Shown: positions 22,611-35,269 of the stretch, in pieces
Position numbering within the stretch: the stretch's first letter is position 1
Layout: each line of letters opens with the position of its first letter
Notes under the pieces: generated by a model
Told to the model about the DNA's origin: nothing
What the model saw: the letters and a program-made list of their open reading frames with translations, nothing else
Database searches by the model: none
Program-made: the position numbers and the translations under genes
Assembly: GCF_963924675.1 (NCBI RefSeq)
Contig: NC_089221.1
Span: 141,402,263-141,466,262 of the forward strand
Direction: 5' to 3'
Source: Phocoena phocoena
Taxonomy: Eukaryota > Chordata > Mammalia > Artiodactyla > Phocoenidae
DNA length: 64,000 nucleotides

Positions 22611-25600
22611 ATCCTTTAAGTGGAATTTGGAGTGAAGGGAAAGATATTGAGGACTCTGTTTTTTTTAATAGTGAATTATTAGAATAATTTTAAATCTGTA
22701 AAGAAACACAAACTTATGAAAAAAATCAATTTTTATTTATGAAGTATCACAACTAGTAGTTCTAATTTAAGGAGCAGAGCAGGACTCAAAACAGGCTGTC
22801 AGGCTTCAGAGTTTGTGAACTAAGCCACTAAGCTGCCTGCTTGCACATTTTTAAACAAAGAACCTCGATTGAACTATTTAACAGTTCTTTGGTATTTCAA
22901 AAGTTGGGCTTAAGAGAACATAGCAGTTGCACAAATATCTAATCTTGATATTTTTAAAGTATGTTAAAGAGTTCTCAACAGGTAGATCGCTTAAATGGTT
23001 GAGGGGTTAGAAAACAGGGAAGAAGGAAGGAACCCTCAAAGAAATTGGGGTAGTTTTACCTAGGAAAAAATGTAACAATCTATATAAAGAGGCATAGCAC
23101 AGAAGAAATAAGACCAGATGAATGGTCTGATGATCCACTGTCACAACCTAATTCTGTTTGAGGGAAGAAGATTTATAATGATGAGTTGGTGGGAGTAAAC
23201 AAAGTTAAAATTAAAGTTCTTTTTAGCTCCAGGTTTTATGATTGCAATAAACTAGATGACTGTCATAAACTGGATTAATCCTTGATGTACAAAGCATTCT
23301 TTTTCCCATCTTTTTTTTTTTTGTGGAAGCCATGAAATCAATTGCAAAAATATAATGCAAATTTAGAACATACAGAAAATACTCCTTTCTGGCAAATTTA
23401 ATTTCTCACGTTTACATGAATAGAAAAACCAGAAAGAGCTGGCTTCTTTGCCATTATCTGCGATCCATATATTAGAAAGCTTTCTCCACTTTGCTAAGAA
23501 AGGCTCAGCAATCTATCCCCTAAAAGCATGAAATTACTGAGTGCTAAGTGGCAAATGGTGTTAGAAGCATAATTGTATTAACTATTTTCTACTTAACAAC
23601 CTGGAACTTAGATAAAGATTGAAGTTTACATAGTTTTGATGGTGTTTATCAACACCCTGAAGTTTTAAAATGAAATGTTTCCACACCAGTTGACAAGGTT
23701 TCCATTTATGAGCAGCCCAATAAGATAGGCTGCTCTTTAGTGTTTATCCAAACCTGCAATTTTGGTGTAAAACTTTCACTTGCAGTGAATGATGGGACTA
23801 AGGACAGGTTTGAAACCTTTCCCCACAAATTGCAATTGGCTAAAATGGCACAATTTGATGGTATCTTATCTAGAGGGAAATGTCAGAAATTAGGCTTAAA
23901 AGTGAAAGACAAATGGACACGTGGGCAAATATGAGGCTGCTGAAAACCCCACCTTATACATGTTGTATTAGTAACTAATGTGCCAGACCCCAAAAGGAGA
24001 TATGTGTTTCACCACATTTTACACTCATTCAGAATAATGAACATGGATTAAGGAAAGCGTTCGGATACTAGAAAGTAAGTTAATGTCTTCCACATTTTGA
24101 TACAGTTGATCACTCTCTCCTTGAAACAACTCCAAGCGTGGGGCCTTTCTGAGTACAGGGATCTGTGCAGCTGCATTGGTGAGATGCCCATGAAGCCTGC
24201 CGTGCTCTGGCATGTAGCCTTGTTAATGACCCTCCTCCCTTTCTGTATAGACATGATAAATGAAGTAGCAGCCATTCTTACTCTGTCTGGGCTAGCAGTA
24301 GCACCACAGTGTGTTTAATTGGGGGACACGGCAGGGCCTCACTCATCCCTGATTTAGGTACCAATCACGTTACATTTTGGAGATTTGAAGTCCTTGAAGG
24401 TTGCCTCTCAACCTTGGGTTGAGGCAGTAGGCTAATAGGAAGGGGAGTTTGACTTCCCTGCCTCCTGCAGGGTCTCTGCATCTTCATTTTGCCATGGGCT
24501 CTGCAATTTAAAGGCTGAGAAGGGGACCAAGCTTTACATTTCCAAAAAAGAAAACCTCTTAATATGGGACATGGCAAGGAAGCAAGAGTGACAGTGTTCA
24601 TACCTCAGCCCCTCTCTTTTGCCAATGAGGTAGGGTTTTAATATTCTTTCACTTAAAAAAAAAAAAAAGACAAAACAGTTATGACAATATGTGACCAATC
24701 ATTAATTACGGTTGTTGACACATGAGGTTTGCTAAGTCAGTCTCTGTAATTTCCAGTTTTCTTTCTGGAGGATGTTAGTGGCAGGCAGCAGAGTGGTCTC
24801 AGCTGAGTTTGGAGAGGGACGAAGACAGCAGAATATAAAGGGATTTAATTGTCCTTCATATTTTTATAGGTATTTTTCAATTTCTTGGCACATGGACAAA
24901 GCCTATAATCACATGCTCGCAAAAAAATTATAGATGGAAATATTTATATAGATAATATATAGCCTGATAGAGTAGATTCACCAAACAACATCCATAAAAC
25001 CTTTATCCAGAAGAATGGAGGAAAGCTAAATAAATGGACCCTATGTAAATCTAAAAATTTCAATAGTTTGAATAGCAAAAATCAAAGTTACTCAGCTTTA
25101 TCTGGATTGGATCAGCAATCTGGATGAAAACCTTTGTATTAAACTTCTCGCACACTAGCCTATGTTCTCATTATGAAATACTTCCTCAGTTTGTTCTGAG
25201 TTACTGGGAAGGACACTTCTCGGATACACAGAATGAATCTGGGAAATCAATCTTCAAAGCATGCCCTTGAGCTATCTGTACATGTATAGGTATTAACAAA
25301 AGAGGGAGAGGGTTAAAGGTTTTCCTCAACTGTTTATACTCACAGGATACATCCAGTATTATGGCAATGATGCATATTCTTAATAATTTCCAGAATAATT
25401 TAATCTGTTTGTTTGAAAGTTTAGATTGTCCTATGAAAATTTTCTTGAAGCAAGGGAATAAGCATCTGTACTTTATACACACATACACACACATGCAAAA
25501 ATATTTGAACATATAGATTCATATATCCATGATGCCAGTTCAAATCCAAAAGCTATGCCACAGTGAGAGCTTATTTTGAGAATTAGAAGCTATGATTATC

Positions 25601-26034
25601 AAATATAGCATACACAACTTCAAAAGAAATAACCACTTGTCCTTAAATGTCGTAACTACTTCTATGTGTCCAAGTACAAAAGGGTGATTTTTTTAGCTCT
25701 CAAAATACATTCTTTGAAAGAAAGGAAATGAATTTCTATAATGATCTTAAATAAGCATATTTGTGAGAACAATTGCTTTGTCTTCTCAGCACACTATTAC
25801 TGGAAACTAAGAAGGCTTGATTCTTCTCTCTTCTAGTAGTCCTTTTAGACATACACTTTACCAAATAGCAATGGCTTAAAATACTGTCTTCAGGGCTGTC
25901 AAAAAAATAACAATATTAAGTGGCTATACACTGATGGTGTATGTTTCTTTGTTCTTAAAAATAAATTCATATTCCTTTTTTTAAACTCAACTAAATACTG
26001 AGCAGCTAATACATGGGAATTTTGGCAGTAAGGA
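22611..26034. other. Mostly single-copy sequence
   Basis: No exon or young repeat is seen across 3.4 kb. A poly-T run lies near 23311-23322 and a poly-A run at 24655-24668. The segment 24060-24330 is less AT-rich than its surroundings and has several overlapping short reading frames on both strands. None has a family motif, and it is more likely noncoding. Confidence 0.5.
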
Positions 26035-26125
26035 GTTCTAATTTCAGCATTGCCTCTTGTGAGGATTACATATGACAATTCAGATAAGACTTAGCACAAT
26101 GCTCGGTACCAATGAAGTCTCATCT
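26035..26125 (+). mobile_element. MIR 3' fragment (tentative)
   Basis: 'gtgaggattacatatgacaattcag' followed by 'ttagcacaatgctcggtacc' matches the tail half of a sense MIR. Confidence 0.5.
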
Positions 26126-27237
26126 TTTATCAGCCTACCTGAACATTTGAGGATATGGTTTGTACCCAGTCTATAGAGCTATTCTAGAAGATCACTAAGA
26201 ATCTGAAATTATTATAATATAAGCTTGATCTCATGGTATATTAGGTAGGATATTCTAAGTTCTGCTGTAGCAACAAACAATCCTCAAATCTCAGATTTGA
26301 GGTGCAATTTTTCTCATTCCCAGTGAAGGCCAGTAGAGTCTCTACTGACCATAGTTACCCAGTAATCTAAGCTTGTGGGAACATCTCAAATGAACCCCCA
26401 GAAATTTCTTGGCAAGGGAAAGGAAATGCGATGAATTGATCATCAGATCTTAAGGCTTCAGTAAGAAAGCAAGACTCTTTTGGTCCCATGTCTCTGGTCA
26501 AAGAGAGTCACAGCCCATTTACCTACTTTCACACAGGGTGGAGGAGTACAAATATGCCCTGGTGACAACTACTATCCCCTTTTAGATTAACTGTGAGGCA
26601 GATAATAGGAAATAAAGGTCTTCCCTATTAGATATTATGAACATATGCATCCCTATTAAGTAGGAATTTCTTAATATCTAGGGGGAAATTTTTGCTACCT
26701 ACTCCCATAAGAACTGAAAACTTCCTCATAAATGAATATGACTAAAATCTGTATTTATAATTCCAAAGGAGTCATAAGCAAACTCTGACTAAATATCCAG
26801 TTTCTTTACGCCATTTGCCAGGAATTCAGGAAACAGGAAGGACATGATGCCACAGCACATCACTTTGATAATAAAGCTTGGAGAAATGTGATTTTCAAAG
26901 CTTGAACCTATCAAACTGATTATAGTATTTGCCAGCTCCAGTCTCACATATAATTTTTCAACCAGGACAGGATGACAAAAAAAAAAAAAAACTGCAGCAA
27001 GCAATGTGTCTGAGGTGTTAATATGGAATGCAGGTTCAGTTGCAGATGGGTTTTATTTTAGATGCAATGAGACTGCCACACACAGAAAGGCATTTAAAAC
27101 ATTACCTTAAGCTAAACAAACACCACTTTTCCAAGGTGCCTCATCATTAACCTTGGAATGTTGATATGCCCAGGGACAGAAAAGCAGAAAACAACAAGAT
27201 GCAAGATGACAGGTTATAGAAAAGGCAAAGAGTATTT

Positions 27238-27238
<1 letters not shown>
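26126..27238. other. Single-copy sequence
   Basis: No gene or repeat is recognised. A poly-A run lies near 26978-26991. Confidence 0.5.

Positions 27239-27327
<89 letters not shown>
27239..27327. repeat. Compound microsatellite (TG)n then (AG)n
   Basis: About 44 bases of TG repeat run straight into about 45 bases of AG repeat with one AA interruption near 27313. The TG part can form Z-DNA and the purine part can form triplex (H-DNA). Confidence 0.97.
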
Positions 27328-29190
27328 GAAGAATGGAGGTATTTAGCAATGGAGATGCTTGGTAGCTCCAGAATTTCTGATTATGTAGGGATCGTAGCAT
27401 GTGCAATCTGATTTATATGGATAGGGGCTTGAAGTTGCATTTTGATATCAGTTTATACTAATTATCCAAATCAAAGAATCAGGATAGGTGGAGATAATGG
27501 GGGAGGGGGATATGGGTTGCTGCTTATTCACCCCGCAGATACCAACACTAATTGTGATCTTACATTTTCTATTTTTAGGGTTTTCCCCCTTCCCTACCCC
27601 AAACAGCAAAGTATTCATTGTTATTACAGAGTGCATAAGCCCCCAGTTTTGTTCTAAAATTGTAAACATCTGGGGTAATTTAAAGACTATTTCAGTATTT
27701 TTTTTTTCAAGTGCTCACAACAGTCTTAAAGTAGCTGCGTAGTATCTTTTCAGGTGAGAAGAAGTTGTAGTATGTGTTTTGCACATACAATATTGCTGGC
27801 AGGTCAGCCAAGTCAAATACTGTTACAATATGACAGTGTTGTCCTGCTGTACATTACATCAACAATTTTTATATAACAAAAACAGATTTCCTAGCCCTGG
27901 CTGATAGCGCATTTTCTCCAAGCAACTGTTGATAAAACACAATTGCAAGACAGCAAGAGAATTTGGATCGTCCCTTGGAGTTTGTTGAAATGGACTTGGC
28001 CTGTGGCTCTGCTCCTGATAGCCAGCTGTCTTTTCACTACCACATTTCTTCTTCCGTGAATGTTATTTATAGCTTTAAAATGTTCTCAAGGATAAAGTGG
28101 TAGCACACACAAGGCATTTTCGGTGCTAGGACGATGATGGAAGCACTCAAAGAAATAACTGTTGTACTAAGATAATCACTTTTTCATCCTTAAGGAAACC
28201 CATCATGAAGGAGCGAGCTGCCACTTCTTACTGGCTATTGCACACTGCAGACAATGCCTCTTCCTTCTGTTCTTTTAAAGAGGACCTCAAATTAAACCTA
28301 TTACACCTTAGATCCCAATTACATGGAAATCCACAACCTTTCCAGAATATGTCTAAGCACTAACATGAAGACCCACTCCATTCAATATTTCTGCTAACTG
28401 GTTTAAAGTCTTGACATTGCCTGGTAAGAAGATTATAGAAATGCCTGAAGGACAATTCTGGGTATAAGACCAAATGCCCGCATGTGCATTACAATTGCCA
28501 AAAAAAAAAAAACCCAAAAAACTCCCTTTCATCTTTTTATTAATTGTATAATTAATGCATTCTGTGTACTGATAAGAATAATGCCATGTAATTAATTTTT
28601 AAGAATTAAAGATTTGCCTTTATCCAGCCTCATGGTCTACTTTCATGTTTATAGCTGTGAATATAAATCCTCTTATCTAATTATAACATGACTGGTTTCA
28701 TTGTTGAAACAAAGCAGTTCTTTGTCATTTTTTATTTGATTATGTAATATTTATTTTATTATATTAATTATAATCTATCTAGGAAAAAAAGAAGACCCAA
28801 GGACTTAATATTTTAAGTCTTCCAAAGCTTATCAGAAAACTGCCATGCTGCTTTGGATAAGGTATGATATTTCATTTGTTTTCTGTGTCTGTTTTTGTCT
28901 TCCATGATTACCCATTCTGTTTACCAAAAGGCTCAATTAGCATTTGAATAGTGAGCCAGAGAGCAGACAGGTTGAGAATTCTTATAGAACTAATTTGGCA
29001 GCCCTTCTCTCCTTTCCCCCCTTCTCTCTTCATAGCCTTTTCTTTGCCTCTAATCAAGCTGCAGTTATTAAAGCCAGAATAAAAGACCTGATTTTCCATT
29101 ACATTGATGCATGCTGAACAGAGCCTTGATTTGCTTTTTCTTTCAGCAATGCTAATTGGACTCAAAGGGGAAAATCAGCAATGGAACTAG
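27328..29190. other. Repeat-poor single-copy block, candidate conserved noncoding DNA
   Basis: Nearly 1.9 kb has no recognisable transposon, which is unusual in this window. It holds many homeobox-type TAAT cores, including TTAATTGTATAATTAATGCA at about 28541-28560, along with CAGCTG- and GATAA-type sites. No splice-bounded exon with coding bias is seen. The regulatory role is inference from composition and lack of repeats. Confidence 0.45.
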
Positions 29191-29196
29191 CATATA

Positions 29197-29227
<31 letters not shown>
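29191..29227. repeat. TA/TG microsatellite
   Basis: A short alternating TA tract with TG interruptions. Confidence 0.9.
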
Positions 29228-29594
29228 GTTTTTCCAATTGTTTCTTTCCTTTAAGAGTATTTCTTTTAATGCTTCTCATAAATAATAGGGTTATTTAATT
29301 ATCAATGCCTCAGGTTGGAGAAGTTTACAACTGACAGAAAAATTTCTGATTTCTGCTTGGAAGAAAAAAAAAATGTACTGTGTGTGTGAAACTTGGTTTA
29401 AGCTATGCCTGATCAATAAATAAGAAAGAATTAATTTAATCACAACTGTTTTCAAGTACTATTTGCACTTCAGATAGCTGGATAGCTTCCAGACTAAGCT
29501 GTCATCACCAGTCACTCTCCTTATCAGATAATGGTCTGGTATTGTTCATGAGACCATGCTGTTGAGATAGAACAAGTGCAGAACTTTACACAAG
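29228..29594. other. Single-copy sequence
   Basis: Nothing is recognised. Confidence 0.5.
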
Positions 29595-29796
29595 AAGCAT
29601 GGTTGGGCTTCCCTGGTGGCACAGTGGTTGAGAGTCCGCCTGCCGATGCAGGGGACACGGGTTTGTGCCCCGATTCGGGAAGATCCCACGTGCCGCGGAG
29701 CGGCTGGGCCCGTGAGCCATGGCCGCTGAGCCTGCGTTTCCGGAGCCTGTGCTCCGCAACGGGAGAGGCCACAACAGTGCGAGGCCCGCGTACCGC

Positions 29797-29827
<31 letters not shown>

Positions 29828-29833
29828 GTGGTT
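29595..29833 (+). mobile_element. Cetacean CHR-type tRNA-derived SINE
   Basis: The element begins GGGCTTCCCTGGTGGCACAG at 29605. It has a polymerase III A-box-like TGGCACAGTGG and a B-box-like GGTTTGTGCCC, and ends in an A tail of about 26 bases (29797-29822). An imperfect duplication, AAGCATGGTT versus AAGGCGTGGTT, flanks it. Retained CpGs suggest a fairly young copy. Short reading frames over it are spurious. Confidence 0.95.
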
Positions 29834-29954
29834 AATATTAAATCCTCATCACTTTAAAGCCTCACTTTGAGCAGGAAGTGCTTATATTAAAAGTATGAAT
29901 CAACAAATTAACAGAGTTGCAGCTCAAAAGAAGAAAAGCAAATTTTCAGGTGGG
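29834..29954. other. Spacer between two inverted SINEs
   Basis: Unique sequence separating two oppositely oriented SINEs. Confidence 0.5.
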
Positions 29955-30192
29955 TAGAGAGGATTTTTTTTTTTTTTTTTTTTTTTGCAGTACGCGGGCC
30001 TCTCACTGTTGTGGCCTCTCCCATTGCGGAGCACAGGCTCCGGACGCGCAGGCTCAACGGCCATGGCTCACGGGCCCAGCCACTCTGCGACATGTGGGAT
30101 CTTCCCGGACCGGGGCACGAACCCCTGTCCTCTGCATCAGCAGGCAGACTCTCAACCACTGCGCCACCAGGGAAGCCCTAGAGAGGATTTTT
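29955..30192 (-). mobile_element. Cetacean CHR-type tRNA-derived SINE
   Basis: Same family as the previous SINE but on the minus strand: the T run at 29969-29986 is the tail, and the head ends at 30178 with the complement of GGGCTTCCCTGGTGGCGCAG. A perfect 14-bp duplication, TAGAGAGGATTTTT, lies at 29955-29968 and 30179-30192. Confidence 0.97.
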
Positions 30193-30479
30193 GATACACT
30201 AATTTATACACAATGTGCTGTTTAGATACTACATGAAGATTAAAAGCAATTTCTTCAGTTAGAGAAATGTTATCCCCTATGTCAATGTGCAGAACTTCCA
30301 TTATTAAGGTGTTTATATTTTCATCTAATGCATCCCCTCCAATTATACATTTGGCAAGAGTCTCCTTGCGAACTATTTAACAGAAGCAAAACAAGACTTC
30401 ATTTGGACATTTATGATTTAACTCCTACCCACTTCTTGAAATGAAGCTTTCTACCCACCCTAGGCATATCAAAGTGCTT
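30193..30479. other. Single-copy sequence
   Basis: Nothing is recognised. Confidence 0.5.
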
Positions 30480-30870
30480 TTATTTCCCAGAAAACTTCAT
30501 GCTCTTGACTTTGGACCTTTGAACACAGTCTTCTGTGCTCTTGGAATCTTTCCTTTCCCCTGTGTACTTGGCTTCTTTCTATTCATTTTTCAAGGCTAAG
30601 CTTAAAAATTACTTCCTCTAAACGTCTTCCTTGATCCTTTATGCCAAATCCCATTAAAATATCACACAATTAACCCCACACTATATATAACTATAGGTTC
30701 CTTAACACATGTAGTCTAGCACCTGCCCCACTCTGTATTTATACCTTTACTTGTGAAATCTCTTACTATAGCCTCTGGGAACTTGTTAGAGCCTACCCGA
30801 TTCATTTTTGCATTACCAATGCCTAGCACAATGCCTGGCAGAGTGGGCTTTGGTGAATATGTATAGAATA
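30480..30870 (+). mobile_element. L2 LINE 3'-end fragment
   Basis: Sense L2 pattern: 'ttttcaaggctaagcttaaaaattacttcctctaaacgtcttccttgatcc', then 'attaccaatgcctagcacaatgcctggcagagtgggc' at the terminus. Confidence 0.78.
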
Positions 30871-31079
30871 TGTTGAAGTAAATTAATTCAAGATTTGGTC
30901 CAACTTGAAAGGTCAAAAATGTAAAGAGAAATTTATTGATTTACTTAAAAAACTGATTCAGGTTTTAATAATTTATTACATTAAATCACCTGAGGATTTG
31001 AAATCATGTTATTGGCAAATGACATTTAAAAAACATATATTAGCCATCACTGTTTAATATGTCTCATATCGGTATATAC

Positions 31080-32110
31080 TTTAATCCTTGGGTCTCTCTT
31101 CTCCCTCTTTAAAGTCACTGCAAACAACCTTAATCAGATTAATAACTCCCAAATTAATAACCACAGTCTAGACATCTCTTCTGAGCCCCAGATCCCTTTA
31201 CAAAATTGCCTATGTGACATCTCTTCTGCAGTATCTCAGACATCTCATATTCCACATTGCTCAACTCATGATCATGCCCCCAAATACCTGGTCCCCTTCC
31301 ACTCTCTTTTCTCAGTGAGTGGCAGTATCATCCATCCCGTCGTGCAAATCAGAAATCTTAGAGCCACCTTCTAAATACATAACTTTCTGGTCCAATCTGC
31401 TTATTTGACCTACTCCAATAGCTTCCCAAATTGGTTTACTTAAACCTATTATTGTCCTGTTCCAACTCAAGTGCACTAAGAATTGTCTTTCCACTGCCAA
31501 GTTTGAGCATTTCATCTCCTTGCTTAAAAGTCTTTAATGTCATCCCATTACTCTTAGGTTTAAAACAAAACTAATGAACCTCACCTACACCAGTCTTCAA
31601 AGTTCAGTTCTCCCTACCCCTCTAGCCTCATGTTATATTACATGCCCTATTGCTTTTCCTGTTCTTGTTTAACGAGTCCAGCTTACATATCATAGGCTCT
31701 TCTCTCTCATAGACCTTTATACATTCTGTTCCTTCCACCCGTAACACCATTTCTTCACTTTCTTTCCCTGGTCAATTGCTCTTATCTTTCAGATTTCTGG
31801 TCAATTTTTACTTGTTATGGGAACAATCTGCTATATCTGATTAGGTCAAAATATTTTACTCTGATAACACATTTAATTCCCTTTTAATACTCCTTGTCAT
31901 GCCTGTGGTGCTACCTTTACATGATTATTTGATTAGTAATATCTGTTTTCTTGACCAGGCTGGGCTCCGTGAGAGCAGGGCCCATGTGCAGAGTAGTAAT
32001 GGCCCACAGTATCATACAAGTCATGTTCGCTGAATGGAAAATAAATAAGTGACTGTCTGCCAAGTACTGTGCTAAGAGCTTTAGCTGCTCAATAAATATT
32101 TGTCAAATAA
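31080..32110 (+). mobile_element. L2 LINE fragment, about 1 kb
   Basis: This is the longest L2 copy in the window. It includes recognisable 3' ORF and UTR phrases: 'tccaatagcttcccaaattgg', 'aagtctttaatgtcatcccattac', 'cctcacctacaccagtcttcaaagttc', 'cctctagcctcatgtta', and a terminal 'gggctccgtgagagcaggg'. The minus-strand reading frame at 31312-31515 is spurious. The last 60 bp may belong to a MIR tail. Confidence 0.78.
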
Positions 32111-32880
32111 ATGAACTGTTCAGTAAGCTGGGTATTTGGTAACATGGAAAGCAACTAAGTATCGCACTTTTTTCCCCCTCTTAAAAAATCTATTTCCATG
32201 ATTTCTATGTAACCTTTTGAGATGAATTATTATGACAATGCCCGAAATGTACCTAGTATTATTATCTTATGAAATAACAATTCAGGAGATATCTGTGCAC
32301 CTTCCAAGTATGCTTTATGAGGTGAGAAAGAGCCCGAGTACTTGAAAAAGTAAAAGAAAAGAAGGCAAGTAAATGAATATTTTTGGTGTCCCCACCCCCC
32401 GCCTTGGTCCCTTGCCTCCACATATTTTCTGATAATTCTGAAGATATTATTATCCATTCAGTTTTGAAAATAAGGAAGCAAGGTCCCTGAGAGAGTAAAT
32501 GTTGTATTACCAATGGGTGGTTATACTGGAATGCAAATCTGTAACTATCCCCCTCCCTACGACTTCTCTTTGTATCTTACACAGGCATAATTTAACTGGT
32601 ACAAGTATAATGTGTTAACCCAAACAAAATCGTTTCATCCTTGGCAGTCAAGTTTTTCAGTTTATGCATGTAGCAGCTACCTATTTTCAGTTCCATTTTA
32701 ACTCCATTAATAAATAGTAAGTAAGCTCTTGCTGGGAACGTATTTGTATTTGTTTTTTAAATACTTATTTCTCCCTGTTAGCATCTTTAAGATAATTAGA
32801 TTTGGTTAATTTGCCTCTATTTTTTTTTTTCCAATCTAAGCCAGCAAAAATAATCTTTATTTACCTTTGATATGTGTTTG
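32111..32880. other. Single-copy sequence
   Basis: No gene is recognised. A faint reverse-MIR trace may lie at 32470-32540. Confidence 0.45.
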
Positions 32881-33334
32881 TAGTAGGTTTAATAGTGTCC
32901 CTCCAAAATTCATCTCCACCCAGAAACTCAGAATAAGAACTTACTTGGAAATACGGTCTTTGCAGATATAATTAGTTAAGGGTTGAGATAATGGTCATAA
33001 TGGATATAAGGTGGGCCCTAAATTCAATGACTGATGTCTTTATAAAAAGAGGAGAGAATACAGAGACACAAAAAAGAGAGTGATATGAAATAGGAGGCAG
33101 AGATTAGAATCATGTGTCTACAAACCAAGGAACGCCAAGGATTGCCAGCAACCACCATTAAGGTAGAAAGAAACAAGGAAGGATTCTTCCCTAGAGCATT
33201 CAGAGGGAACGCGGCCCTGCTGACAACTTGATTTTGGACTTCCAGTTTCTAGGACAGTGAGAGAATACATTTCTGTTGTTTTAAGCCAGTCAGTTCGTGG
33301 TAATTTGTTATAGCAACCCTAAGAAACTAACACA
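32881..33334 (+). mobile_element. MLT1-type (ERVL-MaLR) solo LTR, nearly full length
   Basis: Diagnostic phrases run in order: 'gtctttgcagatataattagttaag', 'gtgggccctaaattcaatgac', 'ctacaaaccaaggaacgccaaggattgcc', 'ggattcttccctagagcattcag', 'ttctgttgttttaagccag' and 'ggtaatttgttatagcaaccctaagaaactaacaca'. The length of about 455 bp fits a complete old MaLR LTR. Confidence 0.92.
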
Positions 33335-34198
33335 GTGTACTGAATTACAATAATCCATTTCACTTTAGGGGAGTGTTCAGTTGAGAGATGCTTCTTAGAT
33401 ATGGTGTTCCTGTGGGGCCCCATGCATGCCACCTTTGCAAAAGCATATGGGGAGCTGACTCATTAGTAATGTTTTAGTAGCTTTAAAAGAAGATAAGCAG
33501 ATTTCTAGGTGCCCAAGGACTTTTAAATCATGATGGATCTAGGGGACAAAACTGCAATTCACTGTGCCTAAACCTGGCCATCTATTTTAAGGAAGAATAT
33601 AGATAGGAATAAAACACTGAGTTTATTTTTGAGAGGGAGCCTGAGTGGCTGGGGAACTAGTTGTTTATGGGAGACAGGAAGGAAAAGTAGGGCAGGTTAT
33701 TATGGAAGAGTTGATGTGCACACATTCACCCACTCTGCCACTTGTCATTCAAGTTTCCCAGCTGAAACAGTTTTTAAAAACAACCAAACTTCTATAAAGG
33801 ACTAAATAAACCATCTCTGATATATAGAAAAATTTCTTCTTGCTTCCTATTCCACTCTTGGATCATTTTCTCCTATCTATGTCTGAAATTTCTTCTCTCA
33901 ATTAACCACAGATAAGGATGACTTCTTTCAAAATCCAAACCTCTTAAATTTTAGGAGGAAAAACACTGGCCCGAAGGTAAATTCATTCAAACCTCTCCGT
34001 GATACAGACCCAAGTGTGTATAGGGCAGACGATGTGCTGATCGTGCTCTTAGCTTCAGAAGATACAGATCGTTAAAACTCCTTCCCAGTAGCTGGGTTGT
34101 TTATTACAAAAGTAAGAATCACTAACATGTCCTCCTTGCTAGAACCATAGATCTGAAACCTCTCCTTATAAAAACTGATTTGACAACTGCGATACCAT
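33335..34198. other. Single-copy sequence
   Basis: No gene or named repeat is seen. Confidence 0.5.
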
Positions 34199-34213
34199 AG
34201 CGCCCCCTGGTGT
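34199..34213 (-). promoter_or_regulatory. CTCF-like binding site
   Basis: The plus strand reads AGCGCCCCCTGGTGT. Its complement, ACACCAGGGGGCGCT, matches the core of the vertebrate CTCF motif closely. It lies in unique sequence rather than in a SINE. Occupancy cannot be judged from sequence alone. Confidence 0.65.
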
Positions 34214-35269
34214 TCCTATTCATATTGTCAGCTGCCTCTCGCAAACCATTTTATGCATTTCCCTTCCATTCTGCCCTCCTCTGACTTGTTTCTGATATCT
34301 AGGTTTCCATTTGTTTTTGAATTCTTTATCTCATCTTTCTGTGCTATTTAGCTACCAAATGGCAATTTTTAAATCTATTTTTTATGATTGTCATGTTAAT
34401 ATCATCTTTCACACTCAGGTGGTCCCTAGAATGACTCTGCTTTTATTTAAGATCATTTCAGACACTCTGCTAGAGCACCTTAGATCTTCTACCTCCTTCT
34501 TCTGAAATGCAGTTTCTACTTGCACAGATCCTTCATACAAGTCTCTCTGCATATTCATACACTGGTTGAATCAACTGCAAACAAAAGTGCATAAAAGCCA
34601 AAGTGTCATGAATAATTTTAGAAAACAACCATAGAACCGAATCAAAGCACTTGCAAATTTTTCCTCTTTCCAAATTAACACTCTATCAAAATAAAGGAGG
34701 CCACATTACCATTAACTGGTTTTTGTTGTTGCTGTTGTTTTATAAAGTATTTTTTATGACCATGTAGGGGAAGCCTCTATATAGTCATTTTCTCTGAGCC
34801 AAAACTCTGTCACCTTGGACAAAAGATCTTAGATACATACGTTTAATTTATGACTTGAGATATATTCTGGCAGGTGCCTGGAGCCTGAGTCATGGGCAAT
34901 TGCAGAATCCTGATAAAGTAAGATCTAGACCATGAAGACATTTTCCTAAGTTAAAATAATGTGTACACTGGAATAAGGAGCATGTGTGTACGTTGACAAG
35001 AATGGATGTAAGGCTGACTAGCTTTTAAGACAGACAAGGAGGAGGGTGCTGTTTGGTATTTGTAATCATAAACGTCCATGTATGCCTTATTGGATTAGGA
35101 GCTGGTTGAAGACAGACATTGTAAGTAGTCTTCTTCCTGTTTCAGCTTCAGCACAAAAGACATTTGATGAATTTTGTGTGGTTCAAAGAATTAATCCATG
35201 AATGAGTACTGCAGGCCCTTAATTGGCAGTATCCTTCCTTTCTAAATTAATCTTGTAGGGCTCATTCAG
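34214..35269. other. Single-copy sequence
   Basis: No gene is recognised. A short GTT repeat lies near 34722-34740. Confidence 0.5.

Noticed and set aside
27107..27406. Frames with serine-leucine, threonine-histidine or cysteine-valine runs
   Set aside because: These are microsatellite translations of the TG/AG tract.
29576..30225. Several frames encoding similar arginine- and proline-rich peptides, repeated elsewhere in the window
   Set aside because: They are all translations of CHR SINE copies. The recurring peptide is the SINE, not a gene family.
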